A stretch of DNA of 34,102 nt from Deltaproteobacteria bacterium. GTDB lineage: Bacteria; Desulfobacterota; Desulfobaccia; Desulfobaccales; 0-14-0-80-60-11. The notes below the pieces were generated by a model that ran no database searches, had not been told where the DNA came from, and saw nothing but the letters and a program-made list of their open reading frames with translations. Shown here piece after piece: positions 1 through 7,413 of the stretch. The DNA lies in the NCBI GenBank assembly GCA_026388765.1, contig JAPLJC010000162.1, positions 1-34,102 on the forward strand, written 5' to 3'. The translations under genes and the position numbers were made by a program. Position 1 is the stretch's first letter, and each line of letters starts with the position of its first letter.

Positions 1-2
1 CC

Positions 3-1046
3 ACCGCCCTGATCGCCTGGCTGCTCTACGCCACCGGCATGGACCCCGGCTTCATGGTGGGCGGGATTGCCCGGAATTTTCAGGCCAATTACCGGGTGGG
101 CCGCGGTCCCTACGTGGTCCTGGAGGGTGACGAATACGACACCGCCTTTTTCGACAAGCGCCCCAAGTTTGTCCATTTCCGGCCCCGGGTGGCGGTGCTC
201 ACCTCCATCGAGTTCGACCACGCCGACATCTACACCGACCTGGATCACGTTATCCGGGCCTTTGACTCTTATCTGGTAACCGTGGCTCCGGACGGCCGGG
301 TCCTGGCCTGGGGGGATGCGCCCCTGGTGCGGCAGGTCTGCGGGCGAGCCCCCACGCCCGTCTCGTTTTATGGGGTGAGCCCCGCTTGTCACTGGCAGGC
401 CGCGCAGATTATCCCGGCTTCCGGCGGCCTGAAGTTCACCGCCCTGAAGGAAGGCCGGCCCTGGGGCGAGTTTTTCCTGCCCATGCTCGGCGCCCACAAT
501 GTCTGGAACTCCCTGGCCGCCATCGCCGCCCTGGCGGAGTTGGGGGTCGAGCCCGGGGCCTTAAAGGAAGCCCTGGCCGGCTTTCAGGGGGTCCACAAGC
601 GCCAGGAGGTGGCCGGAGAATTCCAGGGGGTGCTGGTCCTGCAGGATTTCGCCCACCATCCCACCGCGGTGGCCGTGACCCTGCAGGCGGTGCGCCAGGG
701 CTATCCGGCGCGCCGTCTGGTGGCGGTCTTCGAGCCCCGCACCAACACCTCCCGGCGCCGCATCTTCCAGGCGCCCTACGCCGCGGCCTTTAAGGACGCC
801 GACCTCATCCTGGTGCGGGAGCCGCCGGATTTGTGGAAGGTGGAGCCGGAGGAGCAGTTCTCCTCCCGGCAACTGGTGGCGGACCTGGCGCAGCAAGGAA
901 AGACGGCCTTCTACTATCCTGACACCGACCAGCTCCTGGCCGGACTGCTGCCGCAGCTTAGGCCCGGCGACCTGGTGCTGGTCATGTCCAACGGCGACTT
1001 CGACCACCTGGTGCCGCGCCTGGGCGAGGCGCTGGGAGAAGCTTGA
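3..1046 (+). CDS. mpl: UDP-N-acetylmuramate:L-alanyl-gamma-D-glutamyl-meso-diaminopimelate ligase, 5'-truncated
   Basis: This is a murein-recycling ligase of the Mur family. Mpl joins the recovered tripeptide L-Ala-gamma-D-Glu-mDAP to UDP-MurNAc using ATP in the cytoplasm. The frame is open from base 3, before the first ATG at base 39, so the gene enters from outside the window and its N-terminal part with the ATP-binding P-loop is missing. Visible marks are GMDPGFMVGG, the EGDEYDTAFFDKRPKF block typical of Mpl rather than MurC, the LTSIEFDHADIY stretch, GAHNVWNSLAA, and DFAHHPTAV in the C-terminal domain. The C-terminus is complete at TGA 1044-1046. The assignment is firm; only the 5' end is unknown. 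Confidence 0.93.
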   Translation, partial: TALIAWLLYATGMDPGFMVGGIARNFQANYRVGRGPYVVLEGDEYDTAFFDKRPKFVHFRPRVAVLTSIEFDHADIYTDLDHVIRAFDSYLVTVAPDGRVLAWGDAPLVRQVCGRAPTPVSFYGVSPACHWQAAQIIPASGGLKFTALKEGRPWGEFFLPMLGAHNVWNSLAAIAALAELGVEPGALKEALAGFQGVHKRQEVAGEFQGVLVLQDFAHHPTAVAVTLQAVRQGYPARRLVAVFEPRTNTSRRRIFQAPYAAAFKDADLILVREPPDLWKVEPEEQFSSRQLVADLAQQGKTAFYYPDTDQLLAGLLPQLRPGDLVLVMSNGDFDHLVPRLGEALGEA

Positions 1047-1052
1047 CGTTTT

Positions 1053-1079
1053 TTGACACCAAAAAAGTTCCGGTACTAA
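1053..1079 (+). promoter_or_regulatory. Putative promoter of the DUF4160/DUF2442 pair
   Basis: A perfect -35 TTGACA lies at 1053-1058 and a -10-like TACTAA at 1074-1079. The 15-bp spacer is shorter than ideal. It lies just after the mpl stop and before a palindrome and the small gene at 1118. This is inference from consensus match only. Confidence 0.4.
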
Positions 1080-1090
1080 AAAAAATCGCT

Positions 1091-1108
1091 AACCCAAGCG
1101 CTTAGGTT
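1091..1108. promoter_or_regulatory. Near-perfect palindrome, candidate operator
   Basis: AACCCAAGCGCTTAGGTT is an 18-bp palindrome with a single mismatched pair. It lies between the putative promoter and the ATG at 1118, where a repressor could block transcription or initiation. Autoregulation through a promoter palindrome is common for toxin-antitoxin pairs. Its role here is inferred. Confidence 0.4.
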
Positions 1109-1117
1109 TATGATAAA

Positions 1118-1366
1118 ATGTCAACTGTTGACAGGATTGGCGGTCTGCGTGTGGTGATTTACCCGAACGATCACCGACCGGCCCACGTCCATGTTATTGG
1201 CATTGGCCGTGAAGCCGTCTTCAAGCTCAATTGCCCCGGAGGCCCGCCGGAATTACGGGAGAATTACCATTTTCCGGCGAATGAGCTGGCAAAGATCAAG
1301 GCGGCTTTGGCGGCAAGAACCGCGTCCTTATGCGCCGAATGGAGCAGGATTCATGGATTGCCCTAA
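1118..1366 (+). CDS. DUF4160 domain protein, putative toxin-antitoxin-like partner
   Basis: This 82-aa protein carries the DUF4160 pattern: a short N-terminal strand ending in VVIYPNDHRPAHVHV, then IGREAVFKLNC and the C-terminal helix with AEWSRIHGLP. The family has no proven biochemical activity. It is often found next to DUF2442 proteins and has been suggested to form toxin-antitoxin-like pairs. The downstream gene overlaps its 3' end by 14 bp in another frame, so the two are probably translated together. No strong ribosome binding site is seen before the ATG. Family assignment is fairly sure; function is not known. Confidence 0.8.
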   Translation: MSTVDRIGGLRVVIYPNDHRPAHVHVIGIGREAVFKLNCPGGPPELRENYHFPANELAKIKAALAARTASLCAEWSRIHGLP

Positions 1367-1781
1367 AGACGAAATCGACGCAGCCAACGAGCGGGCAGCA
1401 GCACGACTGGCCAAAACGCCGACTGCTATAGCGGCGCGCTATGACCGCCGCATCGGACGCTTGGTAATCGACCTGAGCACAGGATTGTCAATTGCGTTCA
1501 GGCCGCATGATGCGCAAGGGCTCGAAGCAGCCAAGCCCGGACAGCTTGCCAAAATCGAGATTTCACCGTCAGGCTTCGGCCTACACTTTCCAGACCTTGA
1601 CGCCGATCTCTACTTGCCCGGCCTGCTGGAAGGCTTTCTGGGCTCGCGCCAGTGGATGGCTGCGCAGTTGGGCAGGACCGGGGGACGGTCAACCTCGGCG
1701 GCTAAAACCGCCGCGGCACGGACGAACGGCAAACGGGGCGGGCGACCGAAAAAGAAACCTCACATCCCCGACGCGGCCTAA
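1353..1781 (+). CDS. DUF2442 domain protein paired with DUF4160
   Basis: The reading frame is open from 1191, but the ATG at 1353 is the natural start because it overlaps the end of the DUF4160 gene by only 14 bp and leaves a DUF2442-sized protein of 142 aa. The core runs from YDRRIGRLVIDLSTGLSIAF to SGFGLHFPDLDADLYLPGLLEG and matches DUF2442, a small family often encoded beside DUF4160. The C-terminal 35 residues are basic and low in complexity (GKRGGRPKKKP), which could contact nucleic acid, as expected if this member is the DNA-binding antitoxin. That role is inference. A strong hairpin follows the stop. Confidence 0.75.
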   Translation: MDCPKDEIDAANERAAARLAKTPTAIAARYDRRIGRLVIDLSTGLSIAFRPHDAQGLEAAKPGQLAKIEISPSGFGLHFPDLDADLYLPGLLEGFLGSRQWMAAQLGRTGGRSTSAAKTAAARTNGKRGGRPKKKPHIPDAA

Positions 1782-1826
1782 AGATCAGCTCTGGACAAAT
1801 TACCATGAATTGTCCAGTTTCTCCAA

Positions 1827-1855
1827 ATCAAGGCGGCCTGCCGGGCCGCCTTGAT
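1827..1855. terminator. Bidirectional terminator-like hairpin between convergent genes
   Basis: A perfect 12-bp stem (ATCAAGGCGGCC at 1827-1838, complement at 1844-1855) closes a 5-nt loop. It lies between the DUF2442 stop at 1781 and the stop of the minus-strand PP-loop gene at 1858. There is no long T run on either side, so it may work as a partial terminator or 3'-end stabiliser in both directions. Confidence 0.65.
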
Positions 1856-1857
1856 AT

Positions 1858-2841
1858 TTAGATAAGCAAATCCTTAAAGCGCTCCTTGGCCGGCGTCTCC
1901 AGATGCAGGAGCCGGACCGCGCCGCCGCCTTCCACACTCACCCGCACCGCCGCCCCCAAGGGCGCATCGCTGTAGGCCGCGGCCAGGCCGGCGGTCTCCT
2001 GCAGGTCCGGTTCCGCAACCTCGCCCATCACCAGGACCAGAGGTCCCGGAAAATCTTCGACCTTCAGGCAGTAATCCCCCGGGGCCATCAGGCCCTCAAT
2101 GGCTTCATTATCCCGCTGGGTGCGGCCCACCACCGCCTTGACCCCGCCGGGCAGCCGAAAATGGCGGCCCCACTTGAGCAGCTCCAGGTCGCGACGGGAC
2201 GCCCGCCCCTGATGCCGCAGCAGTTCCTTAATCCGGATGGCAAAACCAGGGTCCGTCAGCAGACACCCCCCGGCGGGAGCCGGATAACGGGTGATGCCGT
2301 ACTCTGCGGCCAGGGCGATCTGGCGCTGGCGCCCCCGGCCGCTGAGGTTAAGTAAGCGCTCCCGGTCCACCCAGCCTTCGAGCTCCGGCCGGGTGGTCTT
2401 GAGCAATTTGGCGCTCAGAGGCCGCAGCAGCAGTTCCGCCAGGCCCGATTCCCTGGCCACCGTATTCAGGGAGCCGCGGTTCTGACTCATGGGCCGCTGC
2501 CCCAGGACCTCGCCGGTAAAGACGAAGTCGAACCCCTCGACCGCCATCACCAAACCTGCCTCCCGGATCATCAAGGCGTGGCAATCGATGCAGGGGTTGT
2601 GCCCCTTGCCGAAGCCGTGGGGCGGCTCATAGAGCAAAGGCTCGAATTTTTCAGTGAAATCAACTTCTTTCAGGGGCAGGCCGAGATGGGCCGCGGCCTC
2701 CCGGGCCCGCTGCGCCCCGTAAAAGGGCGTGACGAAACAGATGCAGGTGACGTCAATCCCCTGGCCCCGAAGCACCGCCCCGGCCAACATGCTGTCCAGA
2801 CCCCCGGAAAGGAGGCCCAAGGCTCGGATTTTTCTTGGCAT
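1858..2841 (-). CDS. ThiI/MnmA-like PP-loop ATPase with C-terminal NFACT-R-like domain, probable tRNA thiolation enzyme
   Basis: This 327-aa protein starts with a PP-loop (SGGLDS, residues about 12-17) of the ATP-pyrophosphatase fold that adenylates tRNA uridine or other substrates before sulfur transfer. Cysteine motifs follow at NPCIDCH (about 82-88) and APAGGCLL (about 188-195). The last 110 residues (KWGRHFRLPGGVKAVVGRTQ onward) resemble the small RNA-binding NFACT-R/DUF814-type domain seen attached to such proteins in deltaproteobacteria. Members are usually annotated as tRNA 4-thiouridine or 2-thiouridine enzymes. Which base is modified cannot be told from sequence. It shares its strand with larE and the HcyBio gene, forming a sulfur-chemistry neighbourhood, but 208 bp with repeat-like palindromes separate it from larE. 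Confidence 0.75.
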   Translation of the reverse strand: MPRKIRALGLLSGGLDSMLAGAVLRGQGIDVTCICFVTPFYGAQRAREAAAHLGLPLKEVDFTEKFEPLLYEPPHGFGKGHNPCIDCHALMIREAGLVMAVEGFDFVFTGEVLGQRPMSQNRGSLNTVARESGLAELLLRPLSAKLLKTTRPELEGWVDRERLLNLSGRGRQRQIALAAEYGITRYPAPAGGCLLTDPGFAIRIKELLRHQGRASRRDLELLKWGRHFRLPGGVKAVVGRTQRDNEAIEGLMAPGDYCLKVEDFPGPLVLVMGEVAEPDLQETAGLAAAYSDAPLGAAVRVSVEGGGAVRLLHLETPAKERFKDLLI

Positions 2842-2857
2842 GGTTATGGATTACAAG

Positions 2858-2882
2858 TAGGGCGCAGCTTGCGGTGCCCCTA
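2858..2882. repeat. Degenerate REP-like palindrome
   Basis: An imperfect palindrome (TAGGGCGCAGC, TT, GCGGTGCCCCTA) lies 17 bp upstream of the PP-loop gene. It resembles the cleaner palindrome at 26201-26220, and both look like members of an intergenic REP-like family. Similarity was judged by eye. Confidence 0.4.
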
Positions 2883-2993
2883 ATCGGCGCAGGCTAAATG
2901 TTCATGGACCGTTTCGCCTTTGCCCACGAACCTGAAAGCCTCCGCTCTGTCTGATCGTTTATTTGGCCATTGAGCAAAGATGTCGAAGGGAAT

Positions 2994-3045
2994 GTAGGAC
3001 AGGCGCCCTCGCCTGTCCAGGGACAGCCGGGGGCGGCTGTCCTAC
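2994..3045. repeat. Double-hairpin palindromic repeat, copy A
   Basis: Outer arms GTAGGACAG (2994-3002) and CTGTCCTAC (3037-3045) enclose two hairpins: GGACAGGCG/CGCCTGTCC (2997-3018) and GGACAGCCG/CGGCTGTCC (3021-3042). The core ACAGGCGCCCTCGCC is also present, inverted, inside ybeY at 19082-19138. A relative with GGCACAGGC arms lies at 17853-17897. Copy A sits just after the larE stop codon and could also end its transcript. Confidence 0.75.
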
Positions 3046-3049
3046 ACTG

Positions 3050-3817
3050 TTACCGAGGCAAATCCAGGGCCAGGCGGTCGATTCCCAGGCGCGACGCCAG
3101 GGCGGTGAAGGGGCCCCGCACCTCCGGGGCCAGGAAGGCCGGCCACTCCTCCGGGTTCAGCTCCAGGCGGGCCACCCCCGCCGCCGGCCGCCGCAGGCGC
3201 ACGTGGGAGAAACCCCGCCGGCGCAGCCAGGCCTCCCCCTGCCCTACCCTCTCCAGGGCCCCACGGGTCAACGGCGTGCCATATGGGAAGCGGGTGGCCA
3301 GGCAGCTCTGGGCCGGCTTCTGCCAGGGGAGGCCCAAGGCCCGGCTCAGGGCCCGGATGGCCGCCTTGTTCAAGCCCGCCTCTAGCAAGGGGCTGGCCAC
3401 CCCCAGCTCCCGGGCGGCCTGCAGGCCCGGGCGAAAATCCCCCAGGTCGTCCAGGTTGGTGCCGTCCCACAGGACCTCCGCCCCCTGCGCCCGGGCCACT
3501 TCCCAGGCCCGGGTAATAATGGCCCGTTTACAGGCATAGCACCGCCGGGGAGTGTTTCCTCGAAAATCCGGGAGGGCCAGGGGGTCGACGGACCGCACCA
3601 GGTGGCGCACCTTAAGGCGCCGGGCCAGGGCCCAGGCCGCAGCCAGCTCTCCGGGGGCTATGTGGGGGCCGGCGAAGGTAAGGGCGCAGAATCCGGGGCC
3701 CAGGGTCCGGGCGGCCACGGCCAGCAGCAGACTGGAATCCAGGCCGCCGGAGAACAGCAGCACCGCCCGGTGGTGTTGGCTGAGATTGTTTGTCAGGTTC
3801 TCTAATAATTCAGTCAT
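3050..3817 (-). CDS. larE: ATP-dependent sacrificial sulfur transferase LarE
   Basis: LarE adenylates the carboxylates of the nicotinic-acid-derived precursor and turns them into thiocarboxylates, using one of its own cysteines or a cluster-bound sulfur. This builds the nickel-pincer cofactor of lactate racemase-type enzymes. The 255-aa protein has the PP-loop FSGGLDSS (22-29), RCYACKR (92-98), DGTNLDD (118-124) and SCLATRFPYG (171-180), where Cys172 matches the position of the sacrificial cysteine of classic LarE. No larB, larC or larA is visible, so the true acceptor may differ. The ribosome binding site is weak (TGGAATT). Nickel transport by the CbiMNQO genes further on would suit this role, but the link is only inferred. 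Confidence 0.85.
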   Translation of the reverse strand: MTELLENLTNNLSQHHRAVLLFSGGLDSSLLLAVAARTLGPGFCALTFAGPHIAPGELAAAWALARRLKVRHLVRSVDPLALPDFRGNTPRRCYACKRAIITRAWEVARAQGAEVLWDGTNLDDLGDFRPGLQAARELGVASPLLEAGLNKAAIRALSRALGLPWQKPAQSCLATRFPYGTPLTRGALERVGQGEAWLRRRGFSHVRLRRPAAGVARLELNPEEWPAFLAPEVRGPFTALASRLGIDRLALDLPR

Positions 3818-3851
3818 AATTCCAGGGGTGCTATCGATTACCCAAACTGAA

Positions 3852-3875
3852 AAGGGCGCGGCAAACCGCGCCCTT
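3852..3875. terminator. Intrinsic terminator-like hairpin upstream of larE
   Basis: AAGGGCGCGG (3852-3861) pairs perfectly with CCGCGCCCTT (3866-3875) around a CAAA loop. Read on the minus strand it is followed by TTTTCAGTTT, so it fits a second terminator for the HcyBio gene and would insulate larE. Confidence 0.65.
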
Positions 3876-3930
3876 ATTATAACATATTTCCATTCTTCAT
3901 TTTTCGCGGATCAACGCGCAGAAGCTTGGA

Positions 3931-3957
3931 GACAAAAGGCGGGCACAGCGGCCCGCC
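3931..3957 (-). terminator. Intrinsic terminator of the HcyBio gene
   Basis: On the minus strand GGCGGGC pairs with GCCCGCC (3957-3951 and 3944-3938) and is followed by TTTTGTCT. It lies about 95 bp after the stop codon of the HcyBio gene. The stretch between them (3958-4050) is pyrimidine-rich and holds no gene. Confidence 0.65.
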
Positions 3958-4050
3958 CCACCCTTTCAACTATCATGGCTGGCCGGCGCCAACTTTTTTG
4001 GCTTTTCCCCCTTTCGCCCTTTCCCCTTTTCCCCTCTTCGCCTCTGCCGT

Positions 4051-5259
4051 TTAACTGTCCCGGCTGGCGGTGGGGACGCAGTGAACCTGCTCGCTCCCCG
4101 GCAGCAGCTCCACCGGTTCCCCCAGCAGAAATTGGCCGACCAGGATCCATTCTTTCAAGAGCTGGGCGATCTCCCGGGCCCGCACCATACTGGACAGGGG
4201 CACGGTGGGCACTTCCTGGCCTTCAAGGGTCAGGGTGCCCCGCTTCAACTGGGCGTAGCTCACCTGCCCCAGGACGCGGCCGGTGCCGGCGGGATAATCG
4301 CTGCCGTAGTCGACGATGGGAGCCAGCAGCTCTTCATCGGATACCCCGCAAAAGTGGGCCATCTCCTCATTCAGTATGGGAATGGGAATCCCCACCCCCA
4401 CGCTTAGTGAACAACCGTAGCCTATCAGGCTCACCCCCACCAGGTAGCGGGGGGTCATCTTTTTCAGGTCTCCCATGAGGAACAGGGTGCCCGCCGGACC
4501 CAGGGGTATGCCGTGTTCGGACCGTGGTTTGCCGGGGTTGTGCTGGGTGCCGGGAAAGACGACGTAGCCCACCCCGCCGCCCAGGAAGATGCGGGTGCCG
4601 ATGCCGATGGTCCGGTAATAGGGGTCGTTGAACAAGGGGCTCAACGCCCCCGAAGTGCAGAAATTGGCGTTGCCGGCCTTGGGCCGGAGCGGCCCCATAT
4701 AGGTGTAGATGGTGCGCTTGGACAGGTTCACCGCCACGTTATAGTTCTGGTAACAGTTGCGGGGGTTGCACAGGATGGCGTTGACCATCTGTTTCAGGGT
4801 GATCTCCCGGTCCAGGCGCTTGTTGGGATAGCAGTCGGTGCCGTAGGCCTCCGCCTCCAGGTGCACGGCCTTGCCCGCCACCAGGTCCTGGATCACATGG
4901 CCGCCGCCGTACTTGAACTCGCCCGGATAGACCTGGTTCAAAGGATCATCCACGGTGGGCTCGGTGGCGCCGATGTAAACGTCCACCGCGGCCAACCCGG
5001 CGTAAGTCCGCACGTTGTTGAGCCAGACCTTGGCCATCTTCATGGGGGGCTTGGTGTGGCCGAAATTGAGGATGGCCCCGGAAGAGCACATGGGGGAAAA
5101 GGTGCCGGTGGTCACCACGTCCACGGTGCGGGCCGCGGCCACCTCACCTTTGGTGCGGACGATGTCGATCATCTCTTCGGCGGTGACCACCACCGCTTGA
5201 CCTTTCCTGATTTTGTCATTAATTTCCTGATAGGTCTTATTCACCTGAAAGTTGGCCAT
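4051..5259 (-). CDS. Homocysteine biosynthesis protein (HcyBio, DUF39)
   Basis: Members of this family are needed for making homocysteine from aspartate semialdehyde and a reduced sulfur source in methanogens and sulfate reducers that lack the usual pathway. The 402-aa protein covers the family with the marks VDVVTTGTFSPMCSSGA, GATEPTVDD, FKYGGGHVIQDLVAG, CNPRNCYQNYNVAVN and GTQHNPGKPR. The cysteines in PMCSSG and near GTDCYPNKR are candidates for the sulfur-carrying residues. The usual ferredoxin/NIL partner is not adjacent. The ATG has a good site (AAGAAGGAT) on the minus strand. It diverges from marC with only 33 bp between the starts, so the two promoters must reach into each other's coding DNA. 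Confidence 0.88.
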   Translation of the reverse strand: MANFQVNKTYQEINDKIRKGQAVVVTAEEMIDIVRTKGEVAAARTVDVVTTGTFSPMCSSGAILNFGHTKPPMKMAKVWLNNVRTYAGLAAVDVYIGATEPTVDDPLNQVYPGEFKYGGGHVIQDLVAGKAVHLEAEAYGTDCYPNKRLDREITLKQMVNAILCNPRNCYQNYNVAVNLSKRTIYTYMGPLRPKAGNANFCTSGALSPLFNDPYYRTIGIGTRIFLGGGVGYVVFPGTQHNPGKPRSEHGIPLGPAGTLFLMGDLKKMTPRYLVGVSLIGYGCSLSVGVGIPIPILNEEMAHFCGVSDEELLAPIVDYGSDYPAGTGRVLGQVSYAQLKRGTLTLEGQEVPTVPLSSMVRAREIAQLLKEWILVGQFLLGEPVELLPGSEQVHCVPTASRDS

Positions 5260-5292
5260 AATCTATCCTTCTTTTCCGGGGTATCCTGCACC

Positions 5293-5946
5293 ATGGTACA
5301 AGAATTTCTGATTCCCATCTGGCCCTTCTTCATTACCAGCCTGGTCTCTTTTTTCGTCATCATCGACCCGCTGGGCAATCTCTTTCCCTATCTGGCCCTG
5401 ACCTCGGAGCAATCTCCCGCTGCCACCCGGAAGGTGGCCGGCCGGGCCTGCTTCTATTCCTTTATCATTCTGGCCGTCTTTGTCCTCGTGGGCCGATTCA
5501 TCCTAAACTTTTTCGGCATCACCCTGGCCGCCTTTCAGATCGCCGGCGGCCTCATCCTCTTTCGCATCTCATTTGACATGCTCCACGGCCGGGGCCACTT
5601 CAACCGTCTGGACACCGCTTCCAGTCTTAAGGCCGAAGAATACGGAGATATCGCCCTGGCGCCCCTGGCCGTGCCGCTCCTGGCCGGCCCCGGGTCCATC
5701 ACCACCGCCCTGGTCCTGACCAGCCGGGCCCAGACCCTGGCGGAAAACTTAACCATCCTGCTGGCGACTTTGATTATCCTCTTTTTCAGCTATATTTGCT
5801 TCATCTACGCCAACCGGATCCTGGCCTTGATTAAGGAAAGCAGCCTCCGCCTGCTGACCCGCATCATGGGGCTGGTCCTGACCGCCCTGGCGGTGGAGTT
5901 CGTCATCCAGGGAATCAGGACGGCCTTCCCGCTGCTGCGTCAATAA
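5293..5946 (+). CDS. MarC family integral membrane protein
   Basis: This 217-aa protein belongs to the MarC/UPF0056 family of inner-membrane proteins. Their transport activity is unproven; the old link to antibiotic resistance was not confirmed. About six hydrophobic segments are visible, with the family signature FVIIDPLGNLFPYLAL near the N-terminus and IALAPLAVPLLAGPGSITT in the middle. The frame is open far upstream (to 4513), but that part is antisense to the HcyBio gene; the ATG at 5293 gives the normal family length. Its 3' end overlaps the stop of the convergent radical SAM gene by 7 bp, with no terminator hairpin. Confidence 0.88.
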   Translation: MVQEFLIPIWPFFITSLVSFFVIIDPLGNLFPYLALTSEQSPAATRKVAGRACFYSFIILAVFVLVGRFILNFFGITLAAFQIAGGLILFRISFDMLHGRGHFNRLDTASSLKAEEYGDIALAPLAVPLLAGPGSITTALVLTSRAQTLAENLTILLATLIILFFSYICFIYANRILALIKESSLRLLTRIMGLVLTALAVEFVIQGIRTAFPLLRQ

Positions 5947-7253
5947 AAATCCACCGGGTCAATCTTGCGCATCGCCGACCAATGAAAAAAGAGGTTGCTG
6001 GGAATCCCCTGAAAGATATAGCTGGTCGGCGGCATGAGCAGACGGCGGCAGATGGAGCGGAATGAGTAAAATTTCTGAAAGCAACGCCAGACGCCGGCCT
6101 CGCACTCCTCCGGGGTCATATGCCGGGGGAAAAAGTTGCAGACCATCCCCAGATACTTTTCGGCGTCGGGATTATGCACCCGCCCTTCCTGGTTGAGCTG
6201 GTCCCACATGGGGGTGCCCCGCCGGGGCGTGGCCACGTTGAAGAAGGCCATGGGCGCCTTGACCTTGTCCAGAAAGGTTAGGGTCTCGTCGAAGAGCTCC
6301 TTATGGTCCCCATCCAGCCCGAACATGAAGTTCAGGGAATAAAAGATCCCTTTTTCCCGCAGGCGGCCCAGCAGCCATTCGTACTCCACCACCGGATTCT
6401 GCACCTTGTCGATGGCGGAGATGGACTCCGGGCAGACGTTTTCGATGCCGATGTTGACGTGGCTGCACCCGGAGCGCTTGGCCAGATCCAGCAGGTCCTC
6501 ATCCCGGGAGGTGTTGATGGTCCAGAGGCAGCTCCAGCGCAACTTCAGGGGTATCAGGGCCTGAAACAGCTCCTTGGCGTAGTCCCGGTGGCCGGTGAGA
6601 TTGTCGTCGATGAAATAGATGCTTTTCAGGCCGGTGATGCGGACGTTGGCCTTAATTTCCTCGATCACCTCATCCAGGGGCCGGCGGCGATAGGTGTGCC
6701 CGTAAACAATCGGGACCTCGCAAAAGGCGCAGTGGTAAGGGCAACCCCGGCTGGTTTGGGTGGGAATGATCTTGACCCGATAGCGCCGGTAATCCATCAG
6801 CTCCAGGCGGGGACGAGGCAGACCGACCAGATCATGAAAATCCGCGGCCTGGTAGCGCCCTTTCAGGCGTTTGACCCTGGCGTCCTCCAGGACTTGCTCC
6901 CAGACGGACTCCGCCTCTCCCACCACCACCGCGTCGCAATGCTCCAGAGCCTCCTCCGGGTGCAGGGTGACGTGGAAGCCGCCCATCACCACCGGCACCC
7001 CCTGCCGGCGAAACTCCGCGGCGATCTCGTAGGCCCGCTCGGCCGTGGCGCAGGTGGTGGTAATACCCACCAAATCGTATTGGCGGTGATATGGAATATC
7101 CACCAGGCGGTCATCCGCCAGGTCCACCATGATGCCGCGGGGCGTCAGCCCGGCCAGATAAGGCAGGGTGATCCCCACCAGCCAGCGGGTGCGGCTGCGC
7201 AGCACCCGTCCACCCGGATATTTGGTCGTGGGTTGAACCAGTAAGATTCTCAT
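5940..7253 (-). CDS. B12-binding domain radical SAM protein
   Basis: The N-terminal part (about residues 1-140, MRILLVQPTTKYPGG and later VPVVMGGFHVTLHPEEAL) is a cobalamin-binding fold. It is followed by a radical SAM core with the cluster motif CPYHCAFC inside SRGCPYHCAFCEVP. Such proteins carry out methylations or rearrangements using SAM and cobalamin; the substrate cannot be told from sequence. The frame extends to a TTG at 7274, but the ATG at 7253 gives the standard MRILLVQP start and a 437-aa protein. A good minus-strand promoter lies at 7299-7327. A cobalamin-related locus lies 1.2 kb away, which fits a B12-using organism but does not prove a link. Confidence 0.85.
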   Translation of the reverse strand: MRILLVQPTTKYPGGRVLRSRTRWLVGITLPYLAGLTPRGIMVDLADDRLVDIPYHRQYDLVGITTTCATAERAYEIAAEFRRQGVPVVMGGFHVTLHPEEALEHCDAVVVGEAESVWEQVLEDARVKRLKGRYQAADFHDLVGLPRPRLELMDYRRYRVKIIPTQTSRGCPYHCAFCEVPIVYGHTYRRRPLDEVIEEIKANVRITGLKSIYFIDDNLTGHRDYAKELFQALIPLKLRWSCLWTINTSRDEDLLDLAKRSGCSHVNIGIENVCPESISAIDKVQNPVVEYEWLLGRLREKGIFYSLNFMFGLDGDHKELFDETLTFLDKVKAPMAFFNVATPRRGTPMWDQLNQEGRVHNPDAEKYLGMVCNFFPRHMTPEECEAGVWRCFQKFYSFRSICRRLLMPPTSYIFQGIPSNLFFHWSAMRKIDPVDFY

Positions 7254-7298
7254 AGAAACAAACCAAAATCCCAATTTTCAGGAAAGGACTCACTTCTT

Positions 7299-7327
7299 AT
7301 TGTAATTGTATTAGCTAGGCATTTCAA
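7299..7327 (-). promoter_or_regulatory. Sigma-70-type promoter for the radical SAM gene
   Basis: On the minus strand TTGAAA (7327-7322), a 17-bp spacer and TACAAT (7304-7299) give a good match. The -10 hexamer is tandemly duplicated (also 7310-7305). It lies about 46 bp upstream of the ATG at 7253. Confidence 0.55.
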
Positions 7328-7413
7328 AGCTAAAAGTCACCCCCAACCGGTCCGGGGCGAGCGCGGCGCCGTTTAACTCGCCGGCAACCGGCCGACGACG
7401 GCCCCCCTTCGAG

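Noticed and set aside
1191-1352. N-terminal extension of the DUF2442 frame
   Set aside because: It would overlap almost all of the DUF4160 gene, and its sequence (Arg/Ser-rich) is a frame shadow; the ATG at 1353 fits the family length.
4513-5292. Upstream extension of the MarC reading frame (260 codons)
   Set aside because: It is the antisense shadow of the well-supported HcyBio gene; MarC proteins start at the ATG at 5293.
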